The notes: a model not told the origin generated them from the sequence alone. Counted from the first letter of the stretch, positions 27,344 through 36,188 are shown. The stretch: 52,896 bases of DNA from Lysobacter sp. cf310 (GCF_900114355.1 NZ_FOSS01000007.1:34316-87211), one strand, 5' to 3'. A program made the numbers and translations.

Positions 27344-27984
27344 TCGCGACTCCCTTGCGTTGCGGCGTCGGCGGATGCCGCGCCGTGGCGCACGCCGGCG
27401 GTCACCCGCCGCAGCACCGTCCACACACACAACAATGCGGCCAGGATCGCGACCAGTTCGGTCGCGCGCGCGCCGGCCCAGCCCAGGGCCAGCGCCAGTC
27501 CCAGCGCGCCGACCACGAAGGCGCGGTCGCTCTTGCCCATGGGGCCGTCATAGCGGCGCGGCGCGCCGACCATCGGAGCGAGGATCCCGGCGAACTCAGT
27601 CAGCGCCGCCAGCCCCGCGAATGCCAGCAGGGTCCACGGCGCGACCCCAGGCACCGCCAACAAGGCCAGGTACAGCGCGCTGTCGGAGACCACGTCGCAG
27701 AGTTCGTTGAGGTAGGCGCCCAGGCGCGACTGCTGGCCGTGCTCGCGCGCCAGCATGCCGTCGATCGCGTTCAGGGCCATGCGCAGGAACATCCACAGCG
27801 GCAGGGCCGCGAACGCCCAGGGCTGCTCGGCGCCGTTCCAGGCCACCCAGGCCGCGACCGCCAGCGAGCCCAGCCCGGCCAGCACGGTGACCTGATTGGC
27901 GGTCACGCCGGCCGCAAACAGCGCGCGTACCAGCGGCCGCAACAAGGCCTGGAAGCGCCCCTTCAACGCATAGATCGATGCCAT
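27340..27984 (-). CDS. YnbA-like CDP-alcohol phosphatidyltransferase family protein
   Basis: This 214-residue multi-pass membrane protein has the CDP-alcohol phosphotransferase signature, in variant form. It reads N72-AI-D75-G76-ML-A79-R80, then G89-AYL-N93-ELC-D97. In the usual motif the positions of N72 and N93 are aspartates that bind metal; D75, G76, A79, R80, G89 and D97 are kept. I recall the same asparagines in E. coli YnbA. The family moves a phosphatidyl group from CDP-diacylglycerol to an alcohol. It is the first gene of the six-gene operon. The acceptor is unknown. Confidence 0.87.
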   Translation of the reverse strand: MASIYALKGRFQALLRPLVRALFAAGVTANQVTVLAGLGSLAVAAWVAWNGAEQPWAFAALPLWMFLRMALNAIDGMLAREHGQQSRLGAYLNELCDVVSDSALYLALLAVPGVAPWTLLAFAGLAALTEFAGILAPMVGAPRRYDGPMGKSDRAFVVGALGLALALGWAGARATELVAILAALLCVWTVLRRVTAGVRHGAASADAATQGSRE

Positions 27985-28201
27985 TCCCTGAGCCGGTCCC
28001 CATGCCCTCGCGGGCGATCGGGCATCAGCTTAGCCGCTGGCGCACGCGATGACGGCGCTGCCGCGGCTCGATCGCAGGGGTAGCGCATTGCTGACCCCCG
28101 GGGCCAGCGCGGCGCCACCTTCGGCTGCGCCGGACGCCCCGCGGGCGGGCGCACCGGCTGGATTCGGCGCGCGCAGGGCCGGGATGACGCGGCCGCACCG
28201 C

Positions 28202-28207
28202 TATAAT
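28202..28207 (+). promoter_or_regulatory. -10 element of the purH promoter
   Basis: A consensus TATAAT lies 31 nt before the purH ATG. No convincing -35 is present 16-18 bp upstream (GGGATGACG region). The 254-bp gap also holds the divergent start of the lipid operon and a dyad GCCCTCGCGGGCGATCGGGC near 28010-28030. Confidence 0.55.
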
Positions 28208-28238
28208 TCCCGCGCCCTTCCGCTGCCCGACTCCCCGC

Positions 28239-29813
28239 ATGACCTCCGATCGCCTGCCCGTCCGCCGGGCGCTGCTCTCTGTTTCCGACAAGAGCGGCCT
28301 GCTCGACCTCGCCCGTGCCCTGTCCGCCCATGGCGTCGAACTGCTGTCCACCGGCGGCACCGCCAAGGCGATCCGCGACGCCGGCCTGGCCGTGCGCGAC
28401 GTCTCCGACGTCACCGGTTTCCCGGAAATGATGGACGGCCGGGTCAAGACCCTGCACCCGCTGGTGCACGGCGGCCTGCTCGGCCGCGCCGGCATCGACG
28501 ATGCGGTCATGGCCGAACACGGCATCGGCGCGATCGACCTGCTGGTGTTGAACCTGTACCCGTTCGAGCAGGTCTCGGCCAAGGCCGACAGCTCGTTCGA
28601 GGACATCGTCGAGAACATCGACATCGGCGGCCCGGCGATGCTGCGCTCGGCGGCCAAGAACTTCGCCCGCGTCGCGGTCGCGACCGATCCGGCCCAGTAC
28701 GCCGGCCTGATCGAGGAACTGCAGGCCAACGCCGGCACGCTCTCGGCGCAGACCCGCTTCGCGCTGTCGGTGGCCGCGTTCAACCGCGTCGCCCAGTACG
28801 ACGCCTGCATCGCCAACTACCTGTCCTCGCTGGACGCCGACGGCGTGCGCAGCCAGCAGTTCCCGGCCCAGCAGCACAGCAACTTCGTCAAGGTCATGGA
28901 CCTGCGCTACGGCGAAAATCCGCACCAGCAGGGCGCGTTCTACCGCGACCTGTACCCGGTGCCGGGCACGCTGGCCACCTTCAGCCAGCTGCAGGGCAAG
29001 GAGCTGAGCTACAACAACCTCGCCGACGCCGACGCGGCCTGGGAATGCGTGCGCCAGTTCGAGCGCCCGGCCTGCGTCATCGTCAAGCACGCCAATCCCT
29101 GCGGCGTGGCCGAGGGCGTGGCCTGCGGCGACGCCTACGAGCTGGCCTACGCCACCGACCCGACCTCGGCCTTCGGCGGCATCATCGCCTTCAACACCCG
29201 CCTGGACGCGGCCACCACCAAGGCCATCCTCGACCGCCAGTTCGTCGAAGTGCTGATCGCGCCGGACTACGACGAGGCCGCGCTGGCCTACTGCGCCAAG
29301 AAGGCCAACGTGCGCGTGCTGCGCATCCCACACGGCGACGGCAGGAACAACTTCGACGTCAAGCGCGTCGGTTCGGGCCTGCTGATGCAGACCAGCGACA
29401 TCCGCGAGGTCGGCCGCGACGAGCTCAAGGTGGTCTCGCAGCGCGCGCCCAGCGACAGCGAACTGTCCGACCTGCTGTTCGCCTGGCGCGTGGCCAAGTT
29501 CGTCAAGTCCAACGCCATCGTCTATGCGCGCGACCATCGCAGCATCGGCATCGGCGCCGGCCAGATGAGCCGCGTGGTCTCGGCCAAGATCGCCGCGCTC
29601 AAGGCCGAGGAAGCCGGCCTGGCGGTGCCGGGCTCGGTGATGGCCTCCGACGCCTTCTTCCCGTTCCGCGACGGCATCGACGCCGCCGCCGCCGCCGGCG
29701 TGCGTGCGGTGATCCAGCCCGGCGGCTCGATGCGCGACGGCGAAGTGATCGCCGCCGCCGACGAGCACGGCCTGGCGATGGTGTTCACCGGCGTGCGCCA
29801 CTTCCGCCACTGA
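28239..29813 (+). CDS. purH: bifunctional AICAR transformylase / IMP cyclohydrolase
   Basis: This 524-residue enzyme catalyses the last two steps of IMP synthesis. The N-terminal MGS-like IMP cyclohydrolase domain starts [20 protein letters not shown] and contains [18 protein letters not shown]. The C-terminal transformylase domain has [20 protein letters not shown] with the catalytic Lys-His pair, and [14 protein letters not shown]. Length is normal. A GNAT gene starts 2 nt after its stop and purD follows. Confidence 0.97.
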   Translation: MTSDRLPVRRALLSVSDKSGLLDLARALSAHGVELLSTGGTAKAIRDAGLAVRDVSDVTGFPEMMDGRVKTLHPLVHGGLLGRAGIDDAVMAEHGIGAIDLLVLNLYPFEQVSAKADSSFEDIVENIDIGGPAMLRSAAKNFARVAVATDPAQYAGLIEELQANAGTLSAQTRFALSVAAFNRVAQYDACIANYLSSLDADGVRSQQFPAQQHSNFVKVMDLRYGENPHQQGAFYRDLYPVPGTLATFSQLQGKELSYNNLADADAAWECVRQFERPACVIVKHANPCGVAEGVACGDAYELAYATDPTSAFGGIIAFNTRLDAATTKAILDRQFVEVLIAPDYDEAALAYCAKKANVRVLRIPHGDGRNNFDVKRVGSGLLMQTSDIREVGRDELKVVSQRAPSDSELSDLLFAWRVAKFVKSNAIVYARDHRSIGIGAGQMSRVVSAKIAALKAEEAGLAVPGSVMASDAFFPFRDGIDAAAAAGVRAVIQPGGSMRDGEVIAAADEHGLAMVFTGVRHFRH

Positions 29814-29815
29814 AC

Positions 29816-30328
29816 ATGGAAACCGGCGCGCTGGTCATCCGCGACGAGCGCGCCGACGACCGCGACGCGATCCGCGATGTGGTCGCGGCCGCATTTCTCG
29901 GGCATCCGCACAGCCAGCAGACCGAGCACCGCATCGTCGACGCCCTGCGCGCCGCCGATGCGCTGAGCCTGTCGCTGGTGGCGGTGCGCGACGGCAAGGT
30001 GCTCGGCCACATCGCATTCTCGCGGGTCGGCATCGGCGACGGCAGCCCGGACTGGTACGGCCTGGGCCCGGTCGCGGTGGCGCCGGCGCAACAGGGGCGC
30101 GGCATCGGCCGCGCCCTGATCGAAACCGGGCTGACCCGGCTGCGCGCGCGCCGCGCCGCGGGCTGCGTGGTCGCGGGCGATCCGGCCTACTACGGCCGCT
30201 ACGGTTTCGCCGCCGATCCGGGCCTGCGCTATCCGGGGCTGCCGCCGGAATACTTCATGGCCCAGCACTGGAGCGACGCGCCGGCACGCGGCGAGGTGGC
30301 CTACCACCCCGCATTCGAGCTGGCCTGA
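29816..30328 (+). CDS. GNAT-family N-acetyltransferase
   Basis: This 170-residue protein follows the GNAT fold: [19 protein letters not shown] at the N-terminus, [20 protein letters not shown] as the acetyl-CoA-binding motif A (Q-x-x-G-x-G) and [11 protein letters not shown] in motif B, as in YhbS-like members. The acceptor substrate is unknown. It starts 2 nt after the purH stop and is co-transcribed with it; whether it acts in purine metabolism is open. Confidence 0.85.
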   Translation: METGALVIRDERADDRDAIRDVVAAAFLGHPHSQQTEHRIVDALRAADALSLSLVAVRDGKVLGHIAFSRVGIGDGSPDWYGLGPVAVAPAQQGRGIGRALIETGLTRLRARRAAGCVVAGDPAYYGRYGFAADPGLRYPGLPPEYFMAQHWSDAPARGEVAYHPAFELA

Positions 30329-30415
30329 ACGCGGTCGCAGCGCTAGCACTCATCGCCCGCTCCGGCCGGCTCGCGTAAAATTCGCGGTTCGCATCGCCCC
30401 ACTTCAGGAGTTCGC

Positions 30416-31711
30416 ATGAAAGTCCTCGTTATCGGTTCCGGCGGACGCGAACACGCGCTGGCGTGGAAGCTGGCGCAATCCTCGCGGGTGAGCGAGGTGC
30501 TGGTGGCCCCGGGCAACGCCGGCACCGCCACCGAGAATGGCTGCCGCAACGTCGCGGTGTCCGCCACCGACATCGACGGCCTGCTGGCCCTGGTCGCGGC
30601 CGAGGGCGTGGCGGTGACTGTGGTCGGCCCCGAGACGCCGCTGGTCGCGGGCGTGGTCGATCGCTTCCGCGCCGCCGGCCTGCGCATCTTCGGACCGACC
30701 GCGGCGGCGGCCCAGCTCGAAGGCAGCAAGGCCTACGCCAAGGACTTCCTGCACCGCCACAAGATCCCGACCGCGCACTACGCCGTGCACACTCATGTCG
30801 AGGAAGCGTTGGAGTACGTCCGCGAGAAGGGCGCGCCCATCGTGATCAAGGCCGACGGCCTGGCCGCCGGCAAGGGCGTGATCGTGGCGATGAGCCTGGC
30901 CGAGGCCGAGGCCGCGATCACTGACATGCTGGCCGACTACGCCTTCGGCGCCGCCGGCGCGCGCGTGGTGATCGAGGAATTCCTCGACGGCGAGGAAGCC
31001 AGCTTCATCTCCATGGTCGACGGCCGCACCGCCCTGCCGATGGCCACCTCGCAGGACCACAAGCGCGTGCACGACGGCGACACCGGCCCCAACACCGGCG
31101 GCATGGGCGCCTACTCGCCGGCGCCCGTGGTCACCCCCGAGGTACATGCGCGGGTGATGCGCGAAGTGGTCGAGCCGACCGTGCGCGGCATGATCGCCGA
31201 CGGCATCCCCTTCACCGGCTTCCTCTACGCCGGCCTGATGATCGACAAGACCGGCGCGCCCAAGGTCATCGAGTTCAACGTGCGCTTCGGCGACCCGGAA
31301 ACCCAGCCGGTGATGTTGCGCCTGCAGTCGGATCTGCTGGACCTGGTCGAAGCCGCGATCGACGGCCGCCTGCGCGAGACCGAAGCCCAGTGGGATCCGC
31401 GCCCCTCGCTGGGCGTGGTGATGGCCGCCGAGCATTATCCGGAGACGCCGCGCATCGGCGATCCGATCAGCGCCTGGGACGTGCCCATGCCCGAGGACAG
31501 CAAGGTCTTCCACGCCGGCACCAAGCTGGTCGACGGCCAGGTCGTGACCGCGGGCGGCCGCGTGCTGTGCGTGTGCGCCCTGGGCGCCAGCGTGGCCGAG
31601 GCCCAGCACCGCGCCTACGAAGCGGTGGCCGGCATCTCCTGGCACGGCGAGTTCCACCGCCACGACATCGGCTGGCGCGCGATCGAGCGCGAGCGCGCCA
31701 CGCAGTCCTGA
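30416..31711 (+). CDS. purD: phosphoribosylamine-glycine ligase (GAR synthetase)
   Basis: This 431-residue ATP-grasp enzyme joins glycine to phosphoribosylamine in purine synthesis. It opens MKVLVIGSGGREHALAWKLA and contains IVIKADGLAAGKGVIVA, the ATP-binding loop, and DHKRVHDGDTGPNTGGMGAY. The C-terminal domain carries GRVLCVCALGASVAEAQ. The ATG follows CAGGAGTTCGC. It ends with a strong terminator. Confidence 0.97.
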   Translation: MKVLVIGSGGREHALAWKLAQSSRVSEVLVAPGNAGTATENGCRNVAVSATDIDGLLALVAAEGVAVTVVGPETPLVAGVVDRFRAAGLRIFGPTAAAAQLEGSKAYAKDFLHRHKIPTAHYAVHTHVEEALEYVREKGAPIVIKADGLAAGKGVIVAMSLAEAEAAITDMLADYAFGAAGARVVIEEFLDGEEASFISMVDGRTALPMATSQDHKRVHDGDTGPNTGGMGAYSPAPVVTPEVHARVMREVVEPTVRGMIADGIPFTGFLYAGLMIDKTGAPKVIEFNVRFGDPETQPVMLRLQSDLLDLVEAAIDGRLRETEAQWDPRPSLGVVMAAEHYPETPRIGDPISAWDVPMPEDSKVFHAGTKLVDGQVVTAGGRVLCVCALGASVAEAQHRAYEAVAGISWHGEFHRHDIGWRAIERERATQS

Positions 31712-31734
31712 GCCGACATCGCCGCACCCAGAAA

Positions 31735-31771
31735 AACGGCCGGGAGCCTGGCGCTCCCGGCCGTTTTCTTT
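31735..31771. terminator. terminator after purD
   Basis: A perfect 13-bp stem AACGGCCGGGAGC (31735-31747) / GCTCCCGGCCGTT (31753-31765) is followed by TTTCTTT on the plus strand. Upstream AAAAA gives a T tract on the minus strand too, so it can also end the minus-strand gene at 31838. Confidence 0.85.
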
Positions 31772-31780
31772 AGGCTCTCT

Positions 31781-31809
31781 GTGGGAGCGGCGTAAGCCGC
31801 GATCGCGCC
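31781..31809 (-). repeat. half unit of the 69-bp palindromic repeat
   Basis: GTGGGAGCGGCGTAAGCCGC followed by GATCGCGCC matches the left arm of the unit at 35-103. The second arm is missing. Confidence 0.65.
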
Positions 31810-31837
31810 AACACGAGCACCGGCGCGACCACCGCAA

Positions 31838-32119
31838 CTAGTGCGCCGCCCCAGCCGCCTCCTCAGGCGCAGGCTGCAAGGACGCCGCCACCTCCTCCAA
31901 CTCCGCGATCTCCTTTTCCAGGGCCTCGTACAACTCGCCCTGACGCACCATCAGATCCTCGATATGCGCGGCCAGCTTCAGCTTCGACAGCTCGCCGTCG
32001 AACAGCAGCCACTGCGCGGTCAACTGCTCCACATAGTTCTTGGAGTAATGGCGCATTTCCTTGAGCTGGTTCAACGCCGAATTCACGTGATCCAGCGGCG
32101 TCTTGGTATCGGCGGACAT
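31838..32119 (-). CDS. small coiled-coil protein of unknown function
   Basis: This 93-residue soluble protein is almost entirely helical: LDHVNSALNQLKEMRHYSKN, then LYEALEKEIAELEEVAASLQ with heptad-like hydrophobic spacing, and an Ala/Glu-rich tail. The ATG follows GAGGAGGTCGCC, a strong ribosome binding site that supports real translation. No known family. It is a single-gene unit ending towards the purD terminator. Confidence 0.65.
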   Translation of the reverse strand: MSADTKTPLDHVNSALNQLKEMRHYSKNYVEQLTAQWLLFDGELSKLKLAAHIEDLMVRQGELYEALEKEIAELEEVAASLQPAPEEAAGAAH

Positions 32120-32256
32120 GGCGACCTCCTCTGCACAAGCTGGGCCCCAGGTTAGCCAGACCAAGCTGGCTGGACGCGAAACGGATCGCGCCTTGCACAC
32201 GCGGTCTTCACAGCTTCCCCCGGCCCCGCCAGCGACGGCGCAGGCCGGGACTGCGC

Positions 32257-33126
32257 TTAGTTGTCGTTGAGTCCGAACGGCGCGCGCGTATGCAACCGTC
32301 GCTTCCACTGGCTTTCGACGGCGACTACTTCCGCGGCGTCCATGTCCGGCGACACCCGCTCCAGGATGCTGAAGACGAAGTGGTTGGGCTCGCATTGTCT
32401 AAGCAGGCGATTGCCGCCGTGACCGCTGGCGGCGTAGTTCTGCCAGCGACCCAGCAGGTTCTCGTCGCCGCTGGCCGACCCCACGTATCCGAGCTTCCGA
32501 ACGGTATCGAAGATGTAGTACACGCCGCGCCATTGCGACAAGGCGCGTCGCCAGCTCTCGGGCAGCAGGTTGATCTCGCTCCAATCCAGGACCAGATCGT
32601 TCCATGCCGGCATCGCCCTGACCAACCGGCTCTCCTCGTGTATGGTCCGAACGAGAAACCGGTTGCGCTCGGCCCAGCGCCACCACGCGCGCTCGATGCC
32701 CGGCCACTCCACCACGAGCCGCCCTTTGAACTCGGCCAGCAGCGGCAGCACGCGCAGGTCGAACCACATGGGCGAACGCTCCCAGGTCGGGCCGCGGCAA
32801 CCCAGCGAAGCCAGGGTTTCCATCTCCGGTATCCGCTCGTACTGCGCGCGGTCGATGCGCGTCCAGCCCGCGACTTCGTACACGCCCACGAACATGGCTT
32901 TGCCCGCCTCATGCCCGATGAACGAGGCCAGATGGCTGGCCTTCGACAGCGCATTCTCGGTTCGGGCGCTGTGCTGGCACTGGTAGGCGTTGTAGACAGG
33001 GTGCCGTTCGGCCGCCATGGTCGGCAGCGCTTCGCGCAGGGCCCTTTCCGTGGGGCGATGACGCATCACCAGCACCCGGCTCGGGTCGAGATCGGCCTTG
33101 GCCAACAAGTCGTTCAATTCGATCAT
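32257..33126 (-). CDS. GIY-YIG domain protein with an N-terminal domain of unknown function
   Basis: This 289-residue protein ends in a GIY-YIG nuclease-like domain. GVYYI (201-205) and YVGSA (214-218) are the namesake strands, R227 in LGRW is the expected catalytic Arg, and E271 in VESQWKRRL is the expected metal-binding Glu. The N-terminal ~195 residues are unlike UvrC or homing endonucleases: they contain the Gln-rich VYNAYQCQH, many Trp (WWRWAERNRF) and no HTH I can see. The ATG at 33126 is preferred to an in-frame TTG at 33180. It stands alone; no methyltransferase or restriction partner is adjacent. It could be a stand-alone defence or repair nuclease. Confidence 0.7.
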   Translation of the reverse strand: MIELNDLLAKADLDPSRVLVMRHRPTERALREALPTMAAERHPVYNAYQCQHSARTENALSKASHLASFIGHEAGKAMFVGVYEVAGWTRIDRAQYERIPEMETLASLGCRGPTWERSPMWFDLRVLPLLAEFKGRLVVEWPGIERAWWRWAERNRFLVRTIHEESRLVRAMPAWNDLVLDWSEINLLPESWRRALSQWRGVYYIFDTVRKLGYVGSASGDENLLGRWQNYAASGHGGNRLLRQCEPNHFVFSILERVSPDMDAAEVVAVESQWKRRLHTRAPFGLNDN

Positions 33127-33414
33127 CGTGCCGGCGCCCCTAGCCTCGCTTGGTGATGCGTCCGTCGCCGTCGCCGGCAACCCGCTGTCGGGCGCTAGGT
33201 TAACGGCTGGCGCCGCACCGGCGTGGGCACGACCCGCAGGCCTCCAAGCGAAGCCGTCCTGATCCGGGGTTAGCCTGGCTGCATCGCCGGGCTAGTTTTC
33301 CGCTACCCCGCGCGAGCCGCTACACCCCGTCAGGGCGGTTTGCTAGGCTCCACCGGCGAATCCTTCGCGCGAGCCGCACATCGACGTGCGGACCTGACCG
33401 GACCCGCAGGCCGC

Positions 33415-35298
33415 ATGGCGCACAACCAGCTCGAGCTGCTCAAGCAGCGACGTTTCCTGCCGTTCTTCCTGACCCAGGCATTCGGTGCGTTCAACGACAA
33501 CGTCTATCGCCAGGCCATCATCGGCCTGCTGTTCTATCTGGGGGTCAGCGACGAGCAGCGCACCCTCTACACCAACCTGGCGCCGGCGCTGTTCATCCTG
33601 CCCTACTTCCTGTTCTCGGCCACCGCCGGCCAGATCGCCGAGAAGCTGGAGAAGCACAAGCTGATCCGGATCACGACCGCGATGGAAATCGCGATCATGT
33701 CGCTGGCCGCGGTCGGCTTCCTGACCCAGAGCCTGCCGGTGCTGCTGGTCGCGCTGTTCGGCACCGGCCTGCAATCGACCCTGTTCGGGCCGGTCAAGTA
33801 TTCGATCCTGCCCTCGGTGCTCAAGCCCGAGGAGCTCACCGGCGGCAACGGCCTGGTCGAGATGGGCACCTCGATCTCGATCCTGGCCGGCATGATCTTC
33901 GGCGGCCTGATCTTCACTCTCGCCGGCACCCACGGGCCGGTGGTCGCGGCCACCGCGATCGTGCTGCTGGCGATCACCGGCAACCTCGTCAGCCGCATGA
34001 TCCCGCGCGCCGACGCCGGCGAACCGGACCTGGCGATCAATTGGAACCCCGTCCCCGAGTCGGTGAAGATCATGCGCATGACCCGGCGCCAGCCGGCGGT
34101 GCGCAACGCGGTGCTGGGCGTGTCGTGGTTCTGGTTCGTGGGCACCGTGCTGACCTCGCAGCTGCCGGGCTATGCGGAGGACAACCTCGGCGGCGGGCCC
34201 ACGCTGTACATCTTCGCGCTGGCGCTGTTCTCGATCGGCACCGGCGTGGGCTCGATGCTGTGCGAACGGCTGTCGGCGCGCACGGTCGAGATCGGCCTGG
34301 TGCCGCTGGGCGCGTTCGGCATGACCGCCTTCATGGTCGATCTGTATTTCGCCCGCACCGGCGCGGCCACCGTCGCCGGCCTGGACGTGGCCGGCTTCGT
34401 CGGCCAGCCCGGCGCCTGGCGGGTGATGGTGGACCTGGTCGGCATCGGCGTGTTCGCCGGCTTCTTCGTGGTGCCGCTGTTCGCGCTGATCCAGAGCCGC
34501 TCGCCCAAGAACGAGCTGTCGCGCGTGATCGCCGGCATGAACATCCAGAACGCCGCCTTCATCGTGTCGGCGGCGGTGCTGGGCGTGGTCGTACAGCGCT
34601 ACTTGCACTGGACCATTCCGCAGGTGTTCCTGGGCCTGGCCGTGGCCAACGCCCTGGTCGCGATCTGGATCTTCACCCTGGTGCCCGAGTTCCTGATGCG
34701 CTTCATGAGCTGGGTGCTCGTGCGCGCGCTCTACCGGCTGCGCGTGCAGGGCGTCGAGCGGATCCCCGACGAGGGCGCGGCGCTGGTGGTGTGCAACCAC
34801 GTCAGCTACATGGACGCCCTGATCCTGAGCGCCAGCATTCCGCGCCCGGTGCGTTTCGTCATGTACTACAAGATCTTCAACATTCCGGTGATGAGCTGGA
34901 TCTTCCGCACCGCCAAGGCGATTCCGATCGCCGGCGCGCGCGAGAACCCGGAGATCATGCGGCGCGCGTTCGAGGAGATCGAGGCCGCGCTCGCCGACGG
35001 CCAGATCGTCGGCATCTTCCCCGAGGGCGCCCTGACCAAGGACGGCGAGATCGCCAAGTTCAAGTCCGGCGTCGAGCACATCCTGGAAAAGCAGCCGGTG
35101 CCGGTGATCCCGATGGCGCTGCGCGGCATGTGGACCAGCATGTGGAGCCATCGCGACTCGCGCATGGCGCGCATGCGCGTGCCGCGGCGTTTCCGCGCCC
35201 AGGTCGAGGTGGTCGCCGCCGCGCCGGTGGACGGCGCCGCGGCCAGCGCCGAAAGCCTGGAAGCGCAGGTGCGCGCGTTGCGCGGCGACGCCGCGTGA
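33415..35298 (+). CDS. MFS (LplT-like) lysophospholipid transporter - PlsC acyltransferase fusion
   Basis: This 627-residue protein has an N-terminal 12-helix MFS domain resembling LplT (FLTQAFGAFNDNVYRQAIIG; GPVKYSILPSVLKPEELTGG; RVIAGMNIQNAAF). A glycerolipid acyltransferase domain follows from about 435, with NHVSYMD (H462, D467) and FPEGA (535-539, where the family usually has FPEGTR). It resembles the Aas/LplT system that imports and re-acylates lysophospholipids, but without the AMP-binding acyl-ACP synthetase domain, so it must take acyl groups from ACP or CoA made elsewhere. The ATG at 33415 begins just before the first helix. Confidence 0.88.
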   Translation: MAHNQLELLKQRRFLPFFLTQAFGAFNDNVYRQAIIGLLFYLGVSDEQRTLYTNLAPALFILPYFLFSATAGQIAEKLEKHKLIRITTAMEIAIMSLAAVGFLTQSLPVLLVALFGTGLQSTLFGPVKYSILPSVLKPEELTGGNGLVEMGTSISILAGMIFGGLIFTLAGTHGPVVAATAIVLLAITGNLVSRMIPRADAGEPDLAINWNPVPESVKIMRMTRRQPAVRNAVLGVSWFWFVGTVLTSQLPGYAEDNLGGGPTLYIFALALFSIGTGVGSMLCERLSARTVEIGLVPLGAFGMTAFMVDLYFARTGAATVAGLDVAGFVGQPGAWRVMVDLVGIGVFAGFFVVPLFALIQSRSPKNELSRVIAGMNIQNAAFIVSAAVLGVVVQRYLHWTIPQVFLGLAVANALVAIWIFTLVPEFLMRFMSWVLVRALYRLRVQGVERIPDEGAALVVCNHVSYMDALILSASIPRPVRFVMYYKIFNIPVMSWIFRTAKAIPIAGARENPEIMRRAFEEIEAALADGQIVGIFPEGALTKDGEIAKFKSGVEHILEKQPVPVIPMALRGMWTSMWSHRDSRMARMRVPRRFRAQVEVVAAAPVDGAAASAESLEAQVRALRGDAA

Positions 35299-35344
35299 GG
35301 CCGCCGGCCTGGATGGCGGAACGGCCGCGAAAGCCCATTCAGGA

Positions 35345-35374
35345 CTGACAGCCGTCGCAGCCCGCTGCTAGGAT
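35345..35374 (+). promoter_or_regulatory. sigma-70-like promoter of the CD225/DUF2752 cluster
   Basis: CTGACA (35345-35350) and TAGGAT (35369-35374) are separated by 18 bp. The start codon lies 60 bp further, after AAGGATAGGGGACACCC. Confidence 0.5.
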
Positions 35375-35434
35375 GGGCAAGGGGGCGCCGGCGCGTGCCG
35401 GCGATCACAAACACAACAAGGATAGGGGACACCC

Positions 35435-35764
35435 ATGTACGAGCCGCCTCAGGCCGCGCCTGCGCAGCCGATTCAAAACTACCTGGCCTGGTCGATCAGC
35501 ATGACCGTGCTCGGCTTCTGCCTGTGCTGCTTCATCGGCTGCGCGCCGGGCATCGTCGGCATCGTTTACGGCTCGCAGGTCAACAGCAAGTCCAACGCGG
35601 GCGATCTGGAAGGCGCGCGCAAGGCCTCCGAGAACGCCAAGATCTGGTGCTGGGTCGCGACCGCGCTGGTCGTCGTCGGCCTGCTGCTCAACATCGCCAG
35701 CTTCATGATGGGCGGCACCGCTCAGTACATGGAAATGATGCAGCAGATGCAGAACGCGCGTTGA
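35435..35764 (+). CDS. CD225/dispanin family membrane protein
   Basis: This 109-residue protein has the two-helix dispanin layout: a Pro/Gln-rich head (MYEPPQAAPAQPIQNY), a first hydrophobic helix with a cysteine-rich stretch (FCLCCFIGCAPGIVGIVYGS), then SKSNAGDLEGARKASENAKI and a second helix (WCWVATALVVVGLLLNIASF). The segment 'GIVGIVYGSQVNSKSNAGDLEGA' region matches the CD225 consensus known from interferon-induced transmembrane proteins. Bacterial members are common but uncharacterised. A DUF2752 gene starts 1 nt after its stop. Confidence 0.85.
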   Translation: MYEPPQAAPAQPIQNYLAWSISMTVLGFCLCCFIGCAPGIVGIVYGSQVNSKSNAGDLEGARKASENAKIWCWVATALVVVGLLLNIASFMMGGTAQYMEMMQQMQNAR

Positions 35765-35765
35765 T

Positions 35766-36188
35766 ATGACCGCGTTGCGCCAGCCCCGACTGTGGCACGC
35801 GACGGCTGCGGCCGCCGCGCTCGCGGCGGCCGGGGCCGGCGTCTGGCTGTTGCGGCGCTTCGATCCGAACGCGCCCGACAGCCCGCTACCGGGCTGTCTG
35901 TTCTTCCATTTCACCGGGCTGTACTGCCCGGGCTGCGGCAGCACCCGCGCCATGCACGGCCTGGTCCACGGCGACCTGGGCCAGGCGCTGGCGATGAATC
36001 CGCTGCTGTTCGTGGTGATCCCGGCGATGCCGTTGCTGATCGCGCACGGCATGGGCTATCGCCTGCCCCTGCCCAAGCGCGCGATCGATCTGATGCTCAG
36101 CGGAAAATTCTGGCTCACGCTGATCTTCGGCTACTGGATCGCGCGCAATCTGCCCTGGTGGCCCTTCAGCTGGCTCGCTCCGGGCTGA
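35766..36188 (+). CDS. DUF2752 membrane protein
   Basis: This 140-residue protein carries the DUF2752 hallmark CPGCGSTRAMHGLVHGDLGQ, then ALAMNPLLFVVIPAMPLLIA. It has about three membrane helices. The Cys-x2-Cys-Gly-x-Thr-Arg motif may bind metal. Function is unknown. It lies between two CD225 genes, 1 nt after the first and 61 bp before the second, so the three are probably one unit. Co-occurrence of DUF2752 with CD225 proteins is frequent in bacteria, as far as I recall. Confidence 0.85.
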   Translation: MTALRQPRLWHATAAAAALAAAGAGVWLLRRFDPNAPDSPLPGCLFFHFTGLYCPGCGSTRAMHGLVHGDLGQALAMNPLLFVVIPAMPLLIAHGMGYRLPLPKRAIDLMLSGKFWLTLIFGYWIARNLPWWPFSWLAPG

